From Vombatus ursinus (taxonomy: Eukaryota; Chordata; Mammalia; Diprotodontia; Vombatidae): a stretch of 64,000 bases of DNA. This document shows positions 42,873 through 55,529 of the stretch, in pieces (the first letter of the stretch is position 1; each line of letters opens with the position of its first letter). Location of the stretch: assembly GCF_900497805.2 (NCBI RefSeq), contig NW_020954687.1, positions 1,705,523 through 1,769,522 of the forward strand, given 5' to 3'. Under the pieces are notes generated by a model that was given only the letters and a program-made list of their open reading frames with translations, searched no databases and was not told the DNA's origin. A program made the position numbers and the translations under genes.

Positions 42873-43354
42873 TTTGTGGAAAGTGCTTTGAAGTCCATTT
42901 ATGAGCAGATCTGGCCTCGAAGGCAAACCCCTTCCTTCCAAGAAAACTGACCAGCCTTGTGTCCTGTTCTGGCCAAGAAGGGATCTCCTACTCCATTTTT
43001 GCCACTTATCCTTGTCACGCAATGCTTCTCTAAATATACATTTAGACATGTCCCGAGGGGACCACATAACCTTCTGGACAGGGCCAGTTAGGGGCAAGTG
43101 TGCTTCTCCAGAGGGCATTGGGGTCCACCCACCATGTCACCTGCCTCAGAACTGTAACTAGGCCACAGACAAAAATTTACAAGGTTCTTCAGTACCTGTA
43201 ATTCTGCAAAGTAACAACAACTGAGTTTAGCACCTAGTTAGCAAGAATTTTTTTTGGACCAGACCTGTGATATCATTCTTATAGGAGACTCCCTATACCT
43301 AGGCAGATTGGCAACTGCTCAGTAATTTATAGCCTTACAGTGTGGCTTGGGGTC
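42873..43354. other. Intron flanking the small NAV1 exon
   Basis: No interspersed repeat recognised up to about 43355. Nothing else identified. Confidence 0.45.
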
Positions 43355-43440
43355 ACTGAGAGTGCGTTACTACGAGGTCATACAGCCAGCATGTCAGAGA
43401 TGGGACTTGAACCCTGGTTTTTCAGAGTCAGAGCACAGCT
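43355..43440 (-). repeat. MIR-type SINE fragment
   Basis: 'gaggtcatacagccagcatg' and 'gggacttgaaccctggtttt'. A further scrap lies at about 43715-43790. Confidence 0.55.
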
Positions 43441-43859
43441 CTCTATAAGCAAGAACAATTCTTGAAATAGAAAGCTCCTAGAGTTTCTTCCCAGACAACC
43501 TTCCGCTTTCCTCCAGGTCACATCTCAGGTGAACATCTCCCAGAACTTGCCAGTATTAACACTACCCTGCCCCAGACACACAAATTGCTAGTTATAGCTC
43601 TGTCTGCCCTTCAAGCTCAGTGTATTATATTCCCTTTCTCAGAGATGTGCATGGTCTGCTGAGTAGAGCAACTCCCTTACCCCTTAATCGAACTTTAGTT
43701 TTCCTCTCTTCTCCTCTGTAGAAGTCAGGAAGTTAAATTACTCGACTATGGTCACACAGCGAGTAAGTCTAGGAATCAAGGGGTCTTTGTCAAACCATCC
43801 AGTGTAACATTATCCCTGCCTCCATGAACATATGAAAGCCCCTTCTTTGAGTTAGATCA

Positions 43860-44400
43860 GTAACTCTTGGGTGGGGCTGGAGAGGCCAATGTGACCAGGA
43901 TACTAGGGACTAAGCAGGGCTGGGCTCAGCCTTTGGGCTGGAGGGCTCATGGAGAAGCCACATCTGGGCTGGGTCAGCTGTGGCAGCTGGAGGCAAGGTT
44001 GTGGTCCTGAAACACAATTCCAACTGGGCAAGCAGGCCCCAGGAACAAAGGGGCAGTGGGTTTTCTTTATATAGGTAATTACCCTGGGCCTCAGAGCTGC
44101 CCACTTGCCCGCCCACTGTCTCCAGCTAAATGGACCTTTTGGCAGCGGGGCAAATGAGTCGGGGTGGGGGTGGTCAAAAGGGGCTGACTGGCTTATTCTG
44201 GAGAAGGGAGGGGGAAGTGAGCTGAGGAACGAACTTTTTAGTAGTGTTTATGGCTCTTTCTCTCTTTCTTTTTCTTTTGTTTCCTGTTTCCAGCCTTCAT
44301 GTTTTCTTCAAGACTTCACCAATGCATTTGTTGCCTTACATTACCTTAAGTCATTCAAGTGCAACTGAGTAGGGATGCAAGGTCTGAATCAGGGTGCTGG
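43860..44400. promoter_or_regulatory. GC-rich repeat-free block with paired E-boxes
   Basis: CAGCTG occurs at 43975-43980 and 43984-43989, and the homeodomain palindrome GGTAATTACC at 44075-44084 follows 'ctttatata'. No exon. Candidate enhancer or alternative promoter within the distal NAV1 intron. Confidence 0.4.
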
Positions 44401-44429
44401 GTCTGAGGGAGGGATGCGAGAAGGGAGCA

Positions 44430-45060
44430 CTCCCAGAAGAGACTCAGTACCTGCCCTCAGGGAGCTCCCAGTCTGATAGAGCCACAGTTCAGGGACAGTT
44501 TCATTTTTGTTTTTGTATTCCTGGCAACTAGCACAGTGCCTGGCATGCAATAGGTGATTAATACATAATTGATGATTGATTGCTTTCTGTCCTTGGAAGT
44601 TCCCAGTCTGAGGGAGTTAGGGCAAGGGAGAGATAGGGTACTTGTGTATTTGCTCGATTGAACACACACACACACGTATAGAGATATAAATAGATACACA
44701 GACAAACCACATAACAGATGTATGGTATATCCATATTTCTATATGCCATATATCTACATCTATCCACCTAAACCACATATATACCATATACCATAGTTAA
44801 AAGGGAAAACAAAAAATATATAGATTTTCAAACAGTGCACAAGTACACAAGGGAAGGGGGTATAACTGGAGCTGGGTGGAATTAAACATGGAGGGCTTCT
44901 TGTTGTGACTGGGATTTTTGAAGGAAGAAGGTCATTCTAGGCAGGGGAAATGGTTGTTGTCATTTTTTGGCTGTGGGAGAAAGTTAAAGGACTTTGAGTG
45001 GATTTGGCCAGAGACAGTAGAGAGTCCAAGGAAGGGAGTACTGGGAGATTAGGGGAGCAG
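44430..45060 (-). repeat. L2 LINE, antisense, with a plus L2 end and (CA)n
   Basis: 'tacctgccctcagggagctc', 'aaggtcattctaggcagggg' and 'ttggccagagacagta' are antisense L2-like. A plus L2 terminus (44485-44580: 'gcacagtgcctggcatgcaa') and (CA)n (44662-44675) interrupt it. Confidence 0.6.
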
Positions 45061-45082
45061 CAGACAGGGGATTTGTCTGCTG
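45058..45082. other. Perfect 9-bp inverted repeat
   Basis: CAGCAGACA and TGTCTGCTG are separated by 7 bases. Could be chance; no associated feature. Confidence 0.5.
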
Positions 45083-45590
45083 ATATTCCCTTCTGTCCCC
45101 TTCTTTCATGCCTCTCTCATGCAGGAAACCATGTTGGATAAAATGGGTAGGCTGAATGCCCCTATTTCTTGAAGTCTAAAGGGTCAAGCTATATTGTCTC
45201 CTGATAAGGTCTAGGTTCTAGTTGCTCATTTCAGGTGGGAAACATTTAGCTAACAGCAGAACCCCAGAAAAGTTGAAGGAGAACAAGCCAGAAAGAAGGC
45301 AATGAGAACACACACACACACACACACACACCCTACAACTTCATACTCTATTAAACAAAATTCCACATAAAGGTTCAAACAAAAAGAAAATGGCATACAA
45401 TGTACTATGTACTTATGCTCACATAGCCATAGTTGTGGTCCAGGAGATATCGGAGAAGAATCATAGGGGGAAGTGGGTGCTTGGAAATAGAAAAATACCC
45501 AATGATAACAATGGAGAAGAAGCTATTGTGGGTCCAGGATGGACAGAGAGGGGTTGGGGATGAGGTATAGATGAAAGCTAGGTAAGGGTA
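45083..45590. other. Mostly unique, with (CA)n
   Basis: (CA)12 at 45308-45331. No exon recognised. Confidence 0.5.
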
Positions 45591-45594
45591 GGGA

Positions 45595-45790
45595 CTGGGT
45601 GGTGCAGGGGAAAGAGTATTTGATTTGAACAAGACTTGGGATCAAACCTCCATTCTGTTACTGACTCCCTGTGTGACTGAACAAGTGACGAGACCCTGTC
45701 TAGACCCTCAGTTCCTCATCTGAAAAATGAGGGGCTTAGATTAGATGGCCACTAAAGTGAGTTCCAGCTCTAAATCTAGGATTCTATGAT
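45595..45790 (+). repeat. CORE/MIR-type SINE, class A, full length
   Basis: 'gtggtgcaggggaaagagta', 'tcagttcctcatctgaaaaa' and 'gagttccagctctaaatcta'. Confidence 0.85.
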
Positions 45791-46511
45791 ACCCACCCCA
45801 CCTCCACCCCTATTGAAAAGAAACCATGAGAGGAATGAAATGGTACCATCAGTTCAGAGAGTTGATTCGCAGAGAAAATGAGCTCTGATTTCTGCCAGAA
45901 GGACTGAGCAGACACCCTGGGAAAGGAGGCTAGGGGGGAATGATGGAATCCAGAGCCTCTCCTTTCCCAGAAGCTTCATAGCTCAGAATCATACCTGATT
46001 ACCTGGGATGGGGTATGATATTAGCCTGATCATGGGCAAGGGGCGGAGTAAGATAACCTCTTCTTCATCCTTCAGCAAGCACTTTGCTGATGGCTAAATT
46101 GGTGAAAGGAATGTGATAAAGGGGCCAGGTTTCCATGAGAGTGGGATGTCTGGTGCTTCCAGGGAGCAGATGGCACCTCTTTGGGAATGGGCCTGGGGAA
46201 GGCAGACCATCCTGGAGCCCATGCCAGGTCTGCCTGTGTCAGCAGCTCCAGGTCTCAAAACTGAGGCCACATTCTCCCCCATCTGCCAGAAGTCTCTTGA
46301 GCCTAAGAGGTCCACAGCAGAGCCCTAACCCTAATCCTCAGTTCTGGCTCTGGTCTTAACGCCACCCCTAGCAATCTCCAACACCAGGGCTTGAAATGAA
46401 GGGAAAAATATTTCAACATTACATGTATCCAATTGACACACAGACTCAGCTGTCACCATGGAGACCAATGAGAATGGTAGAAGTTGCAGCTCTCCAGTTG
46501 AAGAGGCTTCA
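45791..46511. other. Repeat-free block with an RFX-like site
   Basis: No recognised repeat. GTCACCATGGAGAC at 46452-46465 resembles an RFX X-box. Open frames at 46113-46328 on both strands are overlapping and unsupported. Confidence 0.4.
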
Positions 46512-46740
46512 GAATAACAACTAGCTTTTTAAGGTTTACAAAGTGCTTTATACACATTAGCTCATTTGACCCTGACAACAACCTGATGAGGCTATTATTC
46601 CCATTGTGCAGATGAGGAAATTAAGACTGAAAGAGGTTAAGTGACTTACCCAGCTGTGAAGTTTCCAAGGCAGGATACAAATTTGGGACTTCTGGAGTCC
46701 AAATCTAGTATTCTATTTACTATACCAACTAGCTGCTGCC
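46512..46740 (-). repeat. MIR-type SINE, class B
   Basis: 'ttacaaagtgctttatacac', 'cagatgaggaaattaagact' and 'tactataccaactagctgct'. Confidence 0.85.
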
Positions 46741-46919
46741 TTTCTAGTGGGAGAAATTCAAGGGTGGGGCGGGCCATGCATAAACCTGCAGTCACAGATA
46801 AGAATGAGCATAGCAAATTGAAGTGATCTTTTTCTAGCTCAAGCACCTGTTATTTGCCTGGTGCTGAACTGTCACAGCTGGACCGTTTCATGGCTCCTAG
46901 TTCAGACTTTGCTTCCAAT

Positions 46920-47155
46920 TTTTTTTGTTCAATTGTTTTTTCAGTCATGTTTGACTCTTCTCGGCAGAGATACTGGAGTGGTTTGCCATTCTCTTCTCCA
47001 GCTCCTTTTATAGATGAGGCAAAACTGAGGCAAACAGGGTTAAGTGCCTTGCCTAGGGTCACACAGCTAATAAATGTCAGAGGCCAGATTTGATCTCAGG
47101 TCTTCCTGACTCCAGGCCCAGTGCTCGACTCATTGCACCACCTAACTGCCCCTTG
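46920..47155 (-). repeat. Class C SINE, full length
   Basis: 'ttcagtcatgtttgactctt', 'gatactggagtggtttgcca', 'gtcacacagctaataaatgt' and 'attgcaccacctaactgccc'. Confidence 0.9.
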
Positions 47156-47489
47156 CTTCCACTTCAGACTCAGCCTTTTGGTTCTAAGACTTCTTTTTCT
47201 GCTTCTTGCTCTTGGCATGTAATGATCCTGACCTCTTCTGCACTGCTCTTTGACTGCAGGGGGCTGACGCCAGGACCATTGACCAGACAGGTTCCATAGA
47301 GTGAACTAAGCCTCTGCACACCGGATGCATGTCCGCTGGAGAGTGAGCAAAGATTTCAGATAGGATGTTCTGGTGAAGATAATGAAGAAAGGAATTGCAG
47401 TAAGCAGCGGCCATGACTGGGAATGAAAGGGTCCACTTGAAAGCAGCACCATTTAAAACAAGCCAAGACTGGGAACCAGGGTAACCCTG

Positions 47490-47635
47490 GTGTTGTGGAA
47501 AGAGTGTCAGACTTGGGGACAGGAAGGCAATGTTGATTCTTGCCTCAGATACTTCCTAGCTGTGTGACCTTGGGGGAAGGGGCTGGACAATGACCTCTAA
47601 GGTCCCTTCCAGTTCTAAATCTATAAAGCTATGGG
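47490..47635 (+). repeat. CORE/MIR-type SINE, class A
   Basis: 'tgttgtggaaagagtgtcag', 'ctagctgtgtgaccttgggg' and 'cccttccagttctaaatcta'. Confidence 0.85.
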
Positions 47636-47820
47636 CCTACGCATGGGCTGGGGGCACTTAGTAATATCCAAAGGAAGGTTGGAGTTGGGAGGACCATGAA
47701 GGACATGGTGGGAAGGGTGGGAAGGGAGCTTTGACATTTAGGAATTAAGTATGTGGCATCAGGAAGCTGGAGGGCATTGAGGTAGAAAGTTCTCTTTTCC
47801 TAAACATACTGGTCTAAGGA

Positions 47821-48579
<759 letters not shown>

Positions 48580-48925
48580 CTATAGGATCAGAGTTATAGC
48601 TGGAAGGGGACTTAGCACCTAGTCCAGAGGTATCAAACATGTGGCTAGGAGGCTGCAATACTCCCAAGGGCAGGCCAAAACAGAGTGAAAGGTAATTGAG
48701 AGATATTTAACATTAAAAATAAAAATACAATAGAACATAGGTAATGTTAATCTGTGGTTTTCTTAGTCAATATGTGACCTTCCGGGATTTTTATGTATGG
48801 TTTAGTGGCCCTTGTTTCTCTTTGAGTTTGATACCACTGTTCTAGTCTAACATCCTCATTTTACAGATGAGGAAACAGGCCTGGAAAGGTTAAGCAATTT
48901 GCCTAAAGTCTCTCATTAGGCCAGA
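48580..48925 (-). repeat. Class A SINE split by a hAT element
   Basis: 'gttatagctggaaggggact' on the left and 'catcctcattttacagatga', 'ggccagaaatccc' on the right are one minus-strand SINE interrupted by the DNA transposon at 48625-48839. Confidence 0.8.
48625..48839. mobile_element. hAT-like nonautonomous DNA transposon with TIRs and 8-bp TSD
   Basis: A 215-bp element starting CAGAGGTATCAAAC and ending GTTTGATACCACTG: 14-bp terminal inverted repeats with one mismatch. Flanking octamers ACCTAGTC (48617-48624) and TTCTAGTC (48840-48847) agree at 6 of 8 bases, fitting the 8-bp target duplication of hAT elements. It encodes no transposase. A second, partial copy is at 36690-36845. Confidence 0.85.
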
Positions 48926-49450
48926 AATCCCACTCACATCCTTGGTGTCTTCATTGATTTACTATTCACACTCACCCCATATATCCAATCTCAGTCAGTA
49001 AACACTTGTTAAGTGGTGATTATGGGCTAGCCATTGTGCTAAGCACTGGAAAAATCTTGTTTCCACCTTCACAGCATCTTTCGTACACATCTCCTTCTCT
49101 CCATCCATACAGCAGCCACCATCCTAGGACAGGTCCTAGCTATCAAGCTATTGCAATGGCCTTCTACTTGGTCTCCCTGTCTCAAGTCTATCCTCATTCC
49201 AACCCATCTTCCACCTCCGTGTTAAAATGGTTTTCCCTAAAGTGAAGGTCTGCCCATGTTCTTCTCTCCCCAAACCAGTAAATGTCAGTGGCTCCAGGAT
49301 GAAATATAAATTCCTCAGTTTGGTATTTAAGTCCTTCATAACCTGGTCCCCAACCTCTCCAATTCTCTTATACTCTAATATATACTCTGTACTCTATACT
49401 CCACTCTCCTCCATGAATTCTATAGTCCAACTATCCTAGCCTACTTACTT

Positions 49451-49496
<46 letters not shown>

Positions 49497-49905
49497 CATC
49501 ACCTAACTCCATGTTTTTATATTACCATGTCTCTATGTCTAGAATGCTCTCTCTCCTCAACTTTATGTCTTGGTTACCCTGGCTTCTTTTAAGACTCAGG
49601 TCAAATCCCTTTTCAGTCTTCCCCTCCAAGATAACTTTCCGTCTACTCTGTATATATGTATACACACATACATACACAAACAAGCATATACATATGTATC
49701 TCTATATATAATATGTGTATATAGTCATTCATTCACTCATTTGTTTATTTATATATTTAAAGTTACTTACATTTTGTCTCCTCAATTAATATATGAGATC
49801 CTTGAGGGCACAGAACAGCATTTTTTGTCTTTCTTTGTATCTCCAGCTTAGCATAGTACTTGGCACATAGGAAGCACTTAATAGATGCTGACTGATTGAC
49901 TAGAT
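48926..49905 (+). repeat. L2 LINE, 3' part
   Basis: 'caatggccttctacttggtc', 'taaagtgaaggtctgcccat', 'tggtatttaagtccttcata', 'gagatccttgagggcacaga' and 'gcacttaatagatgctgact' in L2 order. (CA)n at 49454-49494 and an AT/CA-rich stretch at 49660-49730 lie within it. Confidence 0.8.
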
Positions 49906-50873
49906 TAAGCGGTGATTGATAACCGCTGAACTTTAGTTAGAGACTTACTTTGTACCTAGTTATTTATATTTCTTTAAATGTTGCTCTAAATTGTGTATCA
50001 CTTAATAATAATTACTATGTTGGTCTGAATAGGGCCCTCTCAAACACAGGTCACACTCCTAACATGAAATTTCTTTGAAATCTTTAAATAAATATACTGT
50101 ACCAAGACTTTTGGGACACTGTGTATATGTGTACACACATATACATGTACATATGTACATATAAAGGTATATACATATATATATAGGTATGACACTGAAA
50201 AATAACACTGATTATAGTCTACACTGAGGTTTTTTTATACAAACCAGGTTTGAGAGAAGAGTATTACCCATACTCACACTAATAAGGTAAGAATGAAAGA
50301 TTAGCTAATATTTATGCTGTTATATTCTTTACAAAAGGCACAATTGGTTGGATTTTGGGCTAATACTTTGTGTTCTAAGTTTGCCTAGGGAAAGCATGGA
50401 AACCTAGCGATTTTCCTCCTTCAGTCACAATTCAAGGCAGCCTTTGTGGAGTGGCAGCCCACCTGAATTGTAGGCCTGGTGCCTAAAGAGGTAGTGAGGG
50501 TGATGACACGAATCTGATAGTTGAGATAGGACTTACTCTCTACCCTTGCTCAACACACTTTTACTCTGTCTCATCAGCTCCCTGGACTAAACCCACCCCT
50601 GATTACAGGGGGAAAAGTATTTTAGGCATCTCCATATGTCCTCCTTGGGATCTTTAGTCAGGGTAATTCCAATAGTTGATCAGGGCAGTGACTTCCTACT
50701 TTTCAAACCCCACATCCTTATGTGTCCTACATCCTGCTTCATTTTTCTGCATCCTTGAAACCCTTGGTCCCTAATCTATATGATACTGGCCCTGTATCAA
50801 TACAACCCAGAGCTTTATTGTCTGGGTTGGGCCCCCATCATCAACCTCTTCCCTTTTATCTCTCTTCACTCAC
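49906..50873. other. Intron 3' of the long NAV1 exon
   Basis: TA/CA-rich low-complexity DNA at 50120-50190; otherwise unassigned. It begins at the splice donor at 50873 in transcript sense. Confidence 0.5.
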
Positions 50874-51640
50874 CTGTAGTGGAAGGGAGCCACTGTGGCG
50901 GTGACGGGATGATTCTGTTGGGAGGCTGAGGAGAAGCTGATGGTCCCCAGGCTAGAGGAAGAGCCTTTGGTATGCACTGGACTGATGACAGACGAGGAAG
51001 TCCCTGAAGGTATCTCATTCTGAGATTCATCCTCAGGCCCAAGGGGTTTGGAGATGCCAGAACCTTTAAAGTTCACTTCTTGGTCTTTCCCCAGGCAACT
51101 TAAAGGTTTCCTGCCCTCAGAAGCCCCTGGTGTCTGAGAGTCTCTGTGTGGGCTGATCCGGGATGGACTCCTACTCTGGGCTTGGGAAGCCCTGATTCCT
51201 TCCCGTGTCTTCTTCTTGCCCCCAATGACTTGGGCCTCCTCAGTCCTCCTAGGTCCAGCCCTGGAACTGGAAAGTGCTTTGGGAGTTACCTTGGGACTGC
51301 TCCATGGAGAACTCAGACTCTGACTTGAGTGTCCTTCATAGCCCTCTGCTGCCTCAGGCCTCTCATGTCCTGGGAAGGACTCTCTCAGTCCCCCTGAAGG
51401 CTTAGCAGAGCCTCTTCCTCTGGGAGTCTTGGGTGAGGAATTGCTGGGGCTGCCTACTGCTTTCCCCAGTCTTGGGGATGCTGCCCTCTGGGGGCTGGGC
51501 ACTAGGCTGTGTTGGCGTGGGCGCAATTGAGGTGATGCTGCGAGGGCATGGATCTTGGTCTGGGAAGTGGCTCGGGGCACAGGGATAGAGGAGGCATAGT
51601 GGGGGCGGCTGGCTGAATTCAGGTTGGCTGTTCCATTCAT
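50874..51640 (-). CDS. NAV1: NAV1 long coding exon of the distal isoform
   Basis: Encodes about 255 residues plus two bases. The exon probably begins at 51672 ('ttcttctttacag|aactg'). An in-frame stop at 51659-51661 inside the exon makes ATG 51640 the first usable start in this frame (MNGTANLNSASRPHY). The C-terminus QQNHPVTATVAPFHYR matches NAV2 (QQYNHPNTATVAPFLYR) and NAV3 (HSHPNTATVAPFIYR), at the same distance before the shared downstream region. The donor CAG|GTGAGT leaves phase 2, matching the exon at 42744. The body is disordered, rich in Ser, Pro and Arg (QRAASPRLGKAVGSP, SPRSSRISPH-like repeats), and has an SxIP EB1-binding type motif (S17-S-I-P20). NAV2 and NAV3 carry a calponin-homology domain further upstream; none is seen here. 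The start codon is the least certain part. Confidence 0.8.
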
Positions 51641-51672
51641 GTTCAACAAAGTTGGGGCTCAAGGTTACAGTT
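51641..51672 (-). promoter_or_regulatory. NAV1: 5' end of the distal exon with splice acceptor
   Basis: The pyrimidine tract 'tttcttttcttcttctttac' plus AG sits at about 51673-51692 on minus, so a further 5' exon should exist to the right, probably beyond 64000. Confidence 0.7.
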
Positions 51673-51732
51673 CTGTAAAGAAGAAGAAAAGAAATTAAAC
51701 TCCAGTTATTCCCCTTAGTCAGTCCATCATTG

Positions 51733-52071
51733 TCACCAGCAGCACGAACCCTTTAGTAAATTGATGTTTTGGACTCTACGGAGTGAGTGACTCAAACCAT
51801 GTTGACTTGGATGAAAGATCTTGTCATATGTTTGATAGAATTTCTCTGGCCCTTCAGCTTCTTCAACAGATGTTGGCACATAAACCACAGTTATCTTTAT
51901 GGTGGTCTTTTGGCTGATTCTCATAATGGCATAGTCTCTAGCCTGTGGAGGCTGACAATCTAAGTTAAACCCCATTGGCCTAAACGGACACGGAGAGGAC
52001 GGGCTTGTACTTGAATAGGGAGGAAGTGAGACACCAGATCCCTCCTTCTCAGCGAGGGGGCCTAAAACCAT
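51733..52071 (-). repeat. RTE-clade LINE fragment (endonuclease region)
   Basis: The open frame reads MRISQKTTIKITVVYVPTS followed by EEAEGPEKFYQTYDKIF, the conserved RTE endonuclease core (compare QVYAPTS...FY). A 3' AT-rich end is missing; only this part is kept. Confidence 0.75.
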
Positions 52072-52699
52072 TCCACTACCCTTCAGTGGCCTTGCCCAAA
52101 AGAAAAGTTCTTGGGGGCAAAACTGTCTCGCTACATCTTTTGTCCCAATGATGTGAGTTATGAATCATCCTGCTTCTTTCCAATAGACCTGTTTCCAACG
52201 ACTGTAGGAGAAAATAAATCTTACTGCTTCATTTTTCTTCCAGTGGAGAAATGTCACAAACCATTCTACTTCTTCCCCATGAACCCTTCAAGTACTGACC
52301 CCTGAATTATTGACATCAGTAAGGCAGGTTGGCTGACTTTTCATACTATAGTCTGCCTGTCTCACATTAGAGAGGGAAGCGCACTGGCTCACATCTCACT
52401 TCCACGTAAGACTGCTAGGAGAAGGATAGAGACTCTCAATATCCCATCCCCAGTGAATAAAGAGTGACATCCTACAAGTCAGAGCCTCCTAAACTGTGGG
52501 GCCTGAGGCTACCATTGATTCTCAGCTTTCAGAGATGGGCCTTTCTGTCTGGTCACTGTTCTCATCAATATCATTGTTGATAACAAATAATGACAGGGTA
52601 TGGAGCACTGCACCAGGCACAAGGAACCCAAAGAAGCATAAGACATGGTACCATGCCAATAAAATTGGATAGAGAGGATATGGAGTGAAAACAGCATTG
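52072..52699. other. Unassigned sequence
   Basis: No repeat or exon recognised. Could be a further diverged part of the RTE element. Confidence 0.35.
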
Positions 52700-52862
52700 G
52701 GACGGAAATCAAAGGACCACTTAGATTCTAAGGTTTGCTAACAACTACTTGTGTGAAGCCACAATCTCAGGGTCTTGGTTTCTCCAAGTGTAAAATAGGA
52801 TAATCTATCTCTAAGGTCCAACCCCAGCTCTAACATTTTATGATTCTTTAGTTCTATATATG
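52700..52862 (+). repeat. CORE/MIR-type SINE, class A, diverged
   Basis: 'gtcttggtttctccaagtgt' and 'aaggtccaaccccagctcta' with 'ttatgattcttta'. Confidence 0.6.
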
Positions 52863-52863
52863 A

Positions 52864-53595
52864 TTTCATGGAATCTTGGAGTTGAAAGGGGCCACAGAGG
52901 TCATCTGGCCTAATTCCTACCCAAAGCATGAATGTCTGTATGTTCCTGGCAAGCAGTCATCTGGTCTCTGCTTAAACACCTCCAGCAAAAGGGAGTAAAC
53001 TCACTACCTTGACAGGCAGACCATTGAATTTATGGGTCATTCTAATTGTTTAAAAGTTTTTCCTTAGGAAGATCTTAAATTTAACTCCCTACAACTCTTA
53101 CTCATTGTTCCTATATTCTGCCCTCTGGGGCTAAAAGGAGTAAATCTACTCCCTCTTCCTTGTGACAAATCCTTCAAACATCATGTAGTCTCTAAATCGT
53201 TGATTCTACAGGGTAAAAGTTTCCTAGTTCCTTTAATGGATCCTCATGGAGTTTCTACAATTAAGCACTTACTTTGAGGCTGTTCAGCTCTGGAGATGCA
53301 AATACAAAAACTGACCCAGCTCCTGCCCCCAGCTTACATTTCTAGTCCTCTCGCCATCCCTGTGTCCCTTCTACAGCTCCTCAATATCCTCCTATACTTT
53401 AATGATAAGAACTGGACGTCATATTTAAGGTGTGGTTGACTGTGGCAGTAGGGTGGGACTATTATCCCCCTCATTCAGGGCTCTATGCATCTACTAAGAT
53501 CATATTAGCTCATGTTTGGCCACATGTCATTCTGTTGACTCATATTGAGTCCACTAAAAGCCTCTGGTATTTTTCAAAGAACTGCTGCCCGGTTC
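52864..53595 (-). repeat. CR1/L3 LINE 3' part
   Basis: Antisense CR1 words in order: 'gaggtcatctggcctaattc', 'tctctgcttaaacacctcca', 'aagtttttccttaggaagat', 'attctgccctctggggctaa', 'agaactggacgtcatattta', 'tgttgactcatattgagtcc'. An L2 scrap lies at 53260-53340. Confidence 0.85.
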
Positions 53596-54640
53596 ATAAA
53601 AAAAGATAAATAACAATACCATATATGATAGGCCAAATGAGTGGCACAGACCACTCTCTGGGTACAGTGCTGCAGGGTCACTGAAGACACTGAAACAGTC
53701 AGACAGCAGATCAAATGTCTTGGCTGAGAAAACTGCTGTCCAAACTCCTGCTGAAACTGCTAATACCCAAACTTCCTGCCACTGGAGGTCATGACACAGA
53801 GTTAGTTTCCTCAGAAAAGTAGGGTCCTTTTTAGCCTCTAGGAGCTTGGCCCTATAGACTTCCTTCTCCCAGGCACACTGATGAATACACTTAACAAATT
53901 GGTAAAACTCATGGCATATTAGACCTTAAGATGATGGAACCGCTCTTACGAACAGGGCACACATAGGCAGGAAGAAAAGAACCAAATGGGCCAGAGGACT
54001 GAGTTATGCCAGATGTGGGGAACAGAGGGACAATTAGTTGTAAAGAAGTTTAATCTACAACGCTGCTCTTCTGACCTCTGATAACACTCTTTCTGGGAAA
54101 CTTGCACTGATATGTCTGCCCCGGAGCAGCTGGGAAGGCACTATTCCCATGGTTATGTCAGCATATAATCACTCCAGATCAGAGGACACAGGTCCCTTCC
54201 CGGAGTACCCTCTGAAGAAAACAATAACATATCACATGTGTTATATGACCTTGGATAGATTACTCAGATTCTCCAGTCCTTACATACAAAATGACTCCCT
54301 ACCAAGGAACTTCAAAGTCCTTCATTGAGGTGGTATGGGAATGAGATGTCCCCTGCATAGTAAGATGACTTTACCCATTCAGAGGGTGTATATTCTGAAC
54401 TGTTTTTCTAATAGTGGGGATGGAGTTTCTTCACAAAGTCCTATTTTATGTTTCATTGTTCTGGGAAGGAGACCCATGGATCAAAAGTGGGGCCGAAAGA
54501 AGGAGGTCAAAAGAAGAGTATAACCTCTGAGAGGTTCTAGCATGATAGAAAGGTTTTGAATATATAGTCCTGGTGACAGACTTAATCTATTAAAAATGGA
54601 GAGGATGATCACTAAGTAGGCTGACCACTAGGAAGGAAGA
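53596..54640. other. Unassigned sequence
   Basis: About 1 kb without a recognised repeat or exon. Confidence 0.4.
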
Positions 54641-54647
54641 AAGGAAA

Positions 54648-54892
54648 CAAGCATTTATTAAGCACTTACTATGTACCAGGCACTGTGCTAAGTGCTTCAC
54701 AAATATTATTTCATTTGATCTTCACAGCAACTCCAAGAGGTAGGTACTATTATCATTCCCATTTTACAGAGGAGGAAATGAAGGCAGCCAGAGGTTAAGT
54801 GACTTGCCCAGAGTCACAGAGCTAGTAAATGTTGAGATGTTGGGTTTGAACTCAGCTCTTCCTGGCTCCAGGCCCAGCACTTTAACTAGTTG
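54648..54892 (-). repeat. MIR-type SINE, class B, full length
   Basis: 'tactatgtaccaggcactgt', 'acagaggaggaaatgaaggc', 'gacttgcccagagtcacaga' and 'cctggctccaggcccagcac'. Confidence 0.85.
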
Positions 54893-55529
54893 ATCATTAT
54901 TTGATGAATTACTTGTCCATGTTTACCCATAAAACAAAGAAAATTTTAAATGGCTCCCAATCCTGTGAAGTCCCTTTCTACTTCTATAGTATTGATCGTG
55001 GGGTGGTAGGAGAGGCAGCAGAGGATTCTAAGAATTACACAGTGGTTAGCTCACCCATAAACTTCAATCGCAAGTACTCCAAGCATAAGATATTTGTCCA
55101 ATGACCAAAGAATTGACCTCCCACTATAACCAGTGAACCCCATTAATGCTGACATCCTCTCAACAAAAGAAACCAGAAGGCAAACGGAAGTGGTTGTTAA
55201 ATAGTATCATGGCTTGTAGATTGTCCCTGGAAAGTCAAACAAAGGAGTTGACAGAATTGATTTAATCTTGGACCCAAAAGCATCAAGGGAAGTAATTTAG
55301 AGGGCATTTGGTCATCTTCTCTTGTGGCACTCATGATGAGCATCATCAAAAAGACCACCATGAAGAGAACTGTGGTTTATAGGTTAACAGATGTTGATGA
55401 AAATGAAGATCCAGGACAATGCTACCAAATACTTGACAAGACCCTTTAAACCAACTCAATATTGACCACGCTGTTCAGGGACTTGCCTGGAACAAGTAGG
55501 TACCTAATAAATGCTAGCTGACTGATTGA

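Noticed and set aside
46320-46335. Telomere-like CCCTAACCCTAA
   Set aside because: Only two units; expected by chance in 64 kb.
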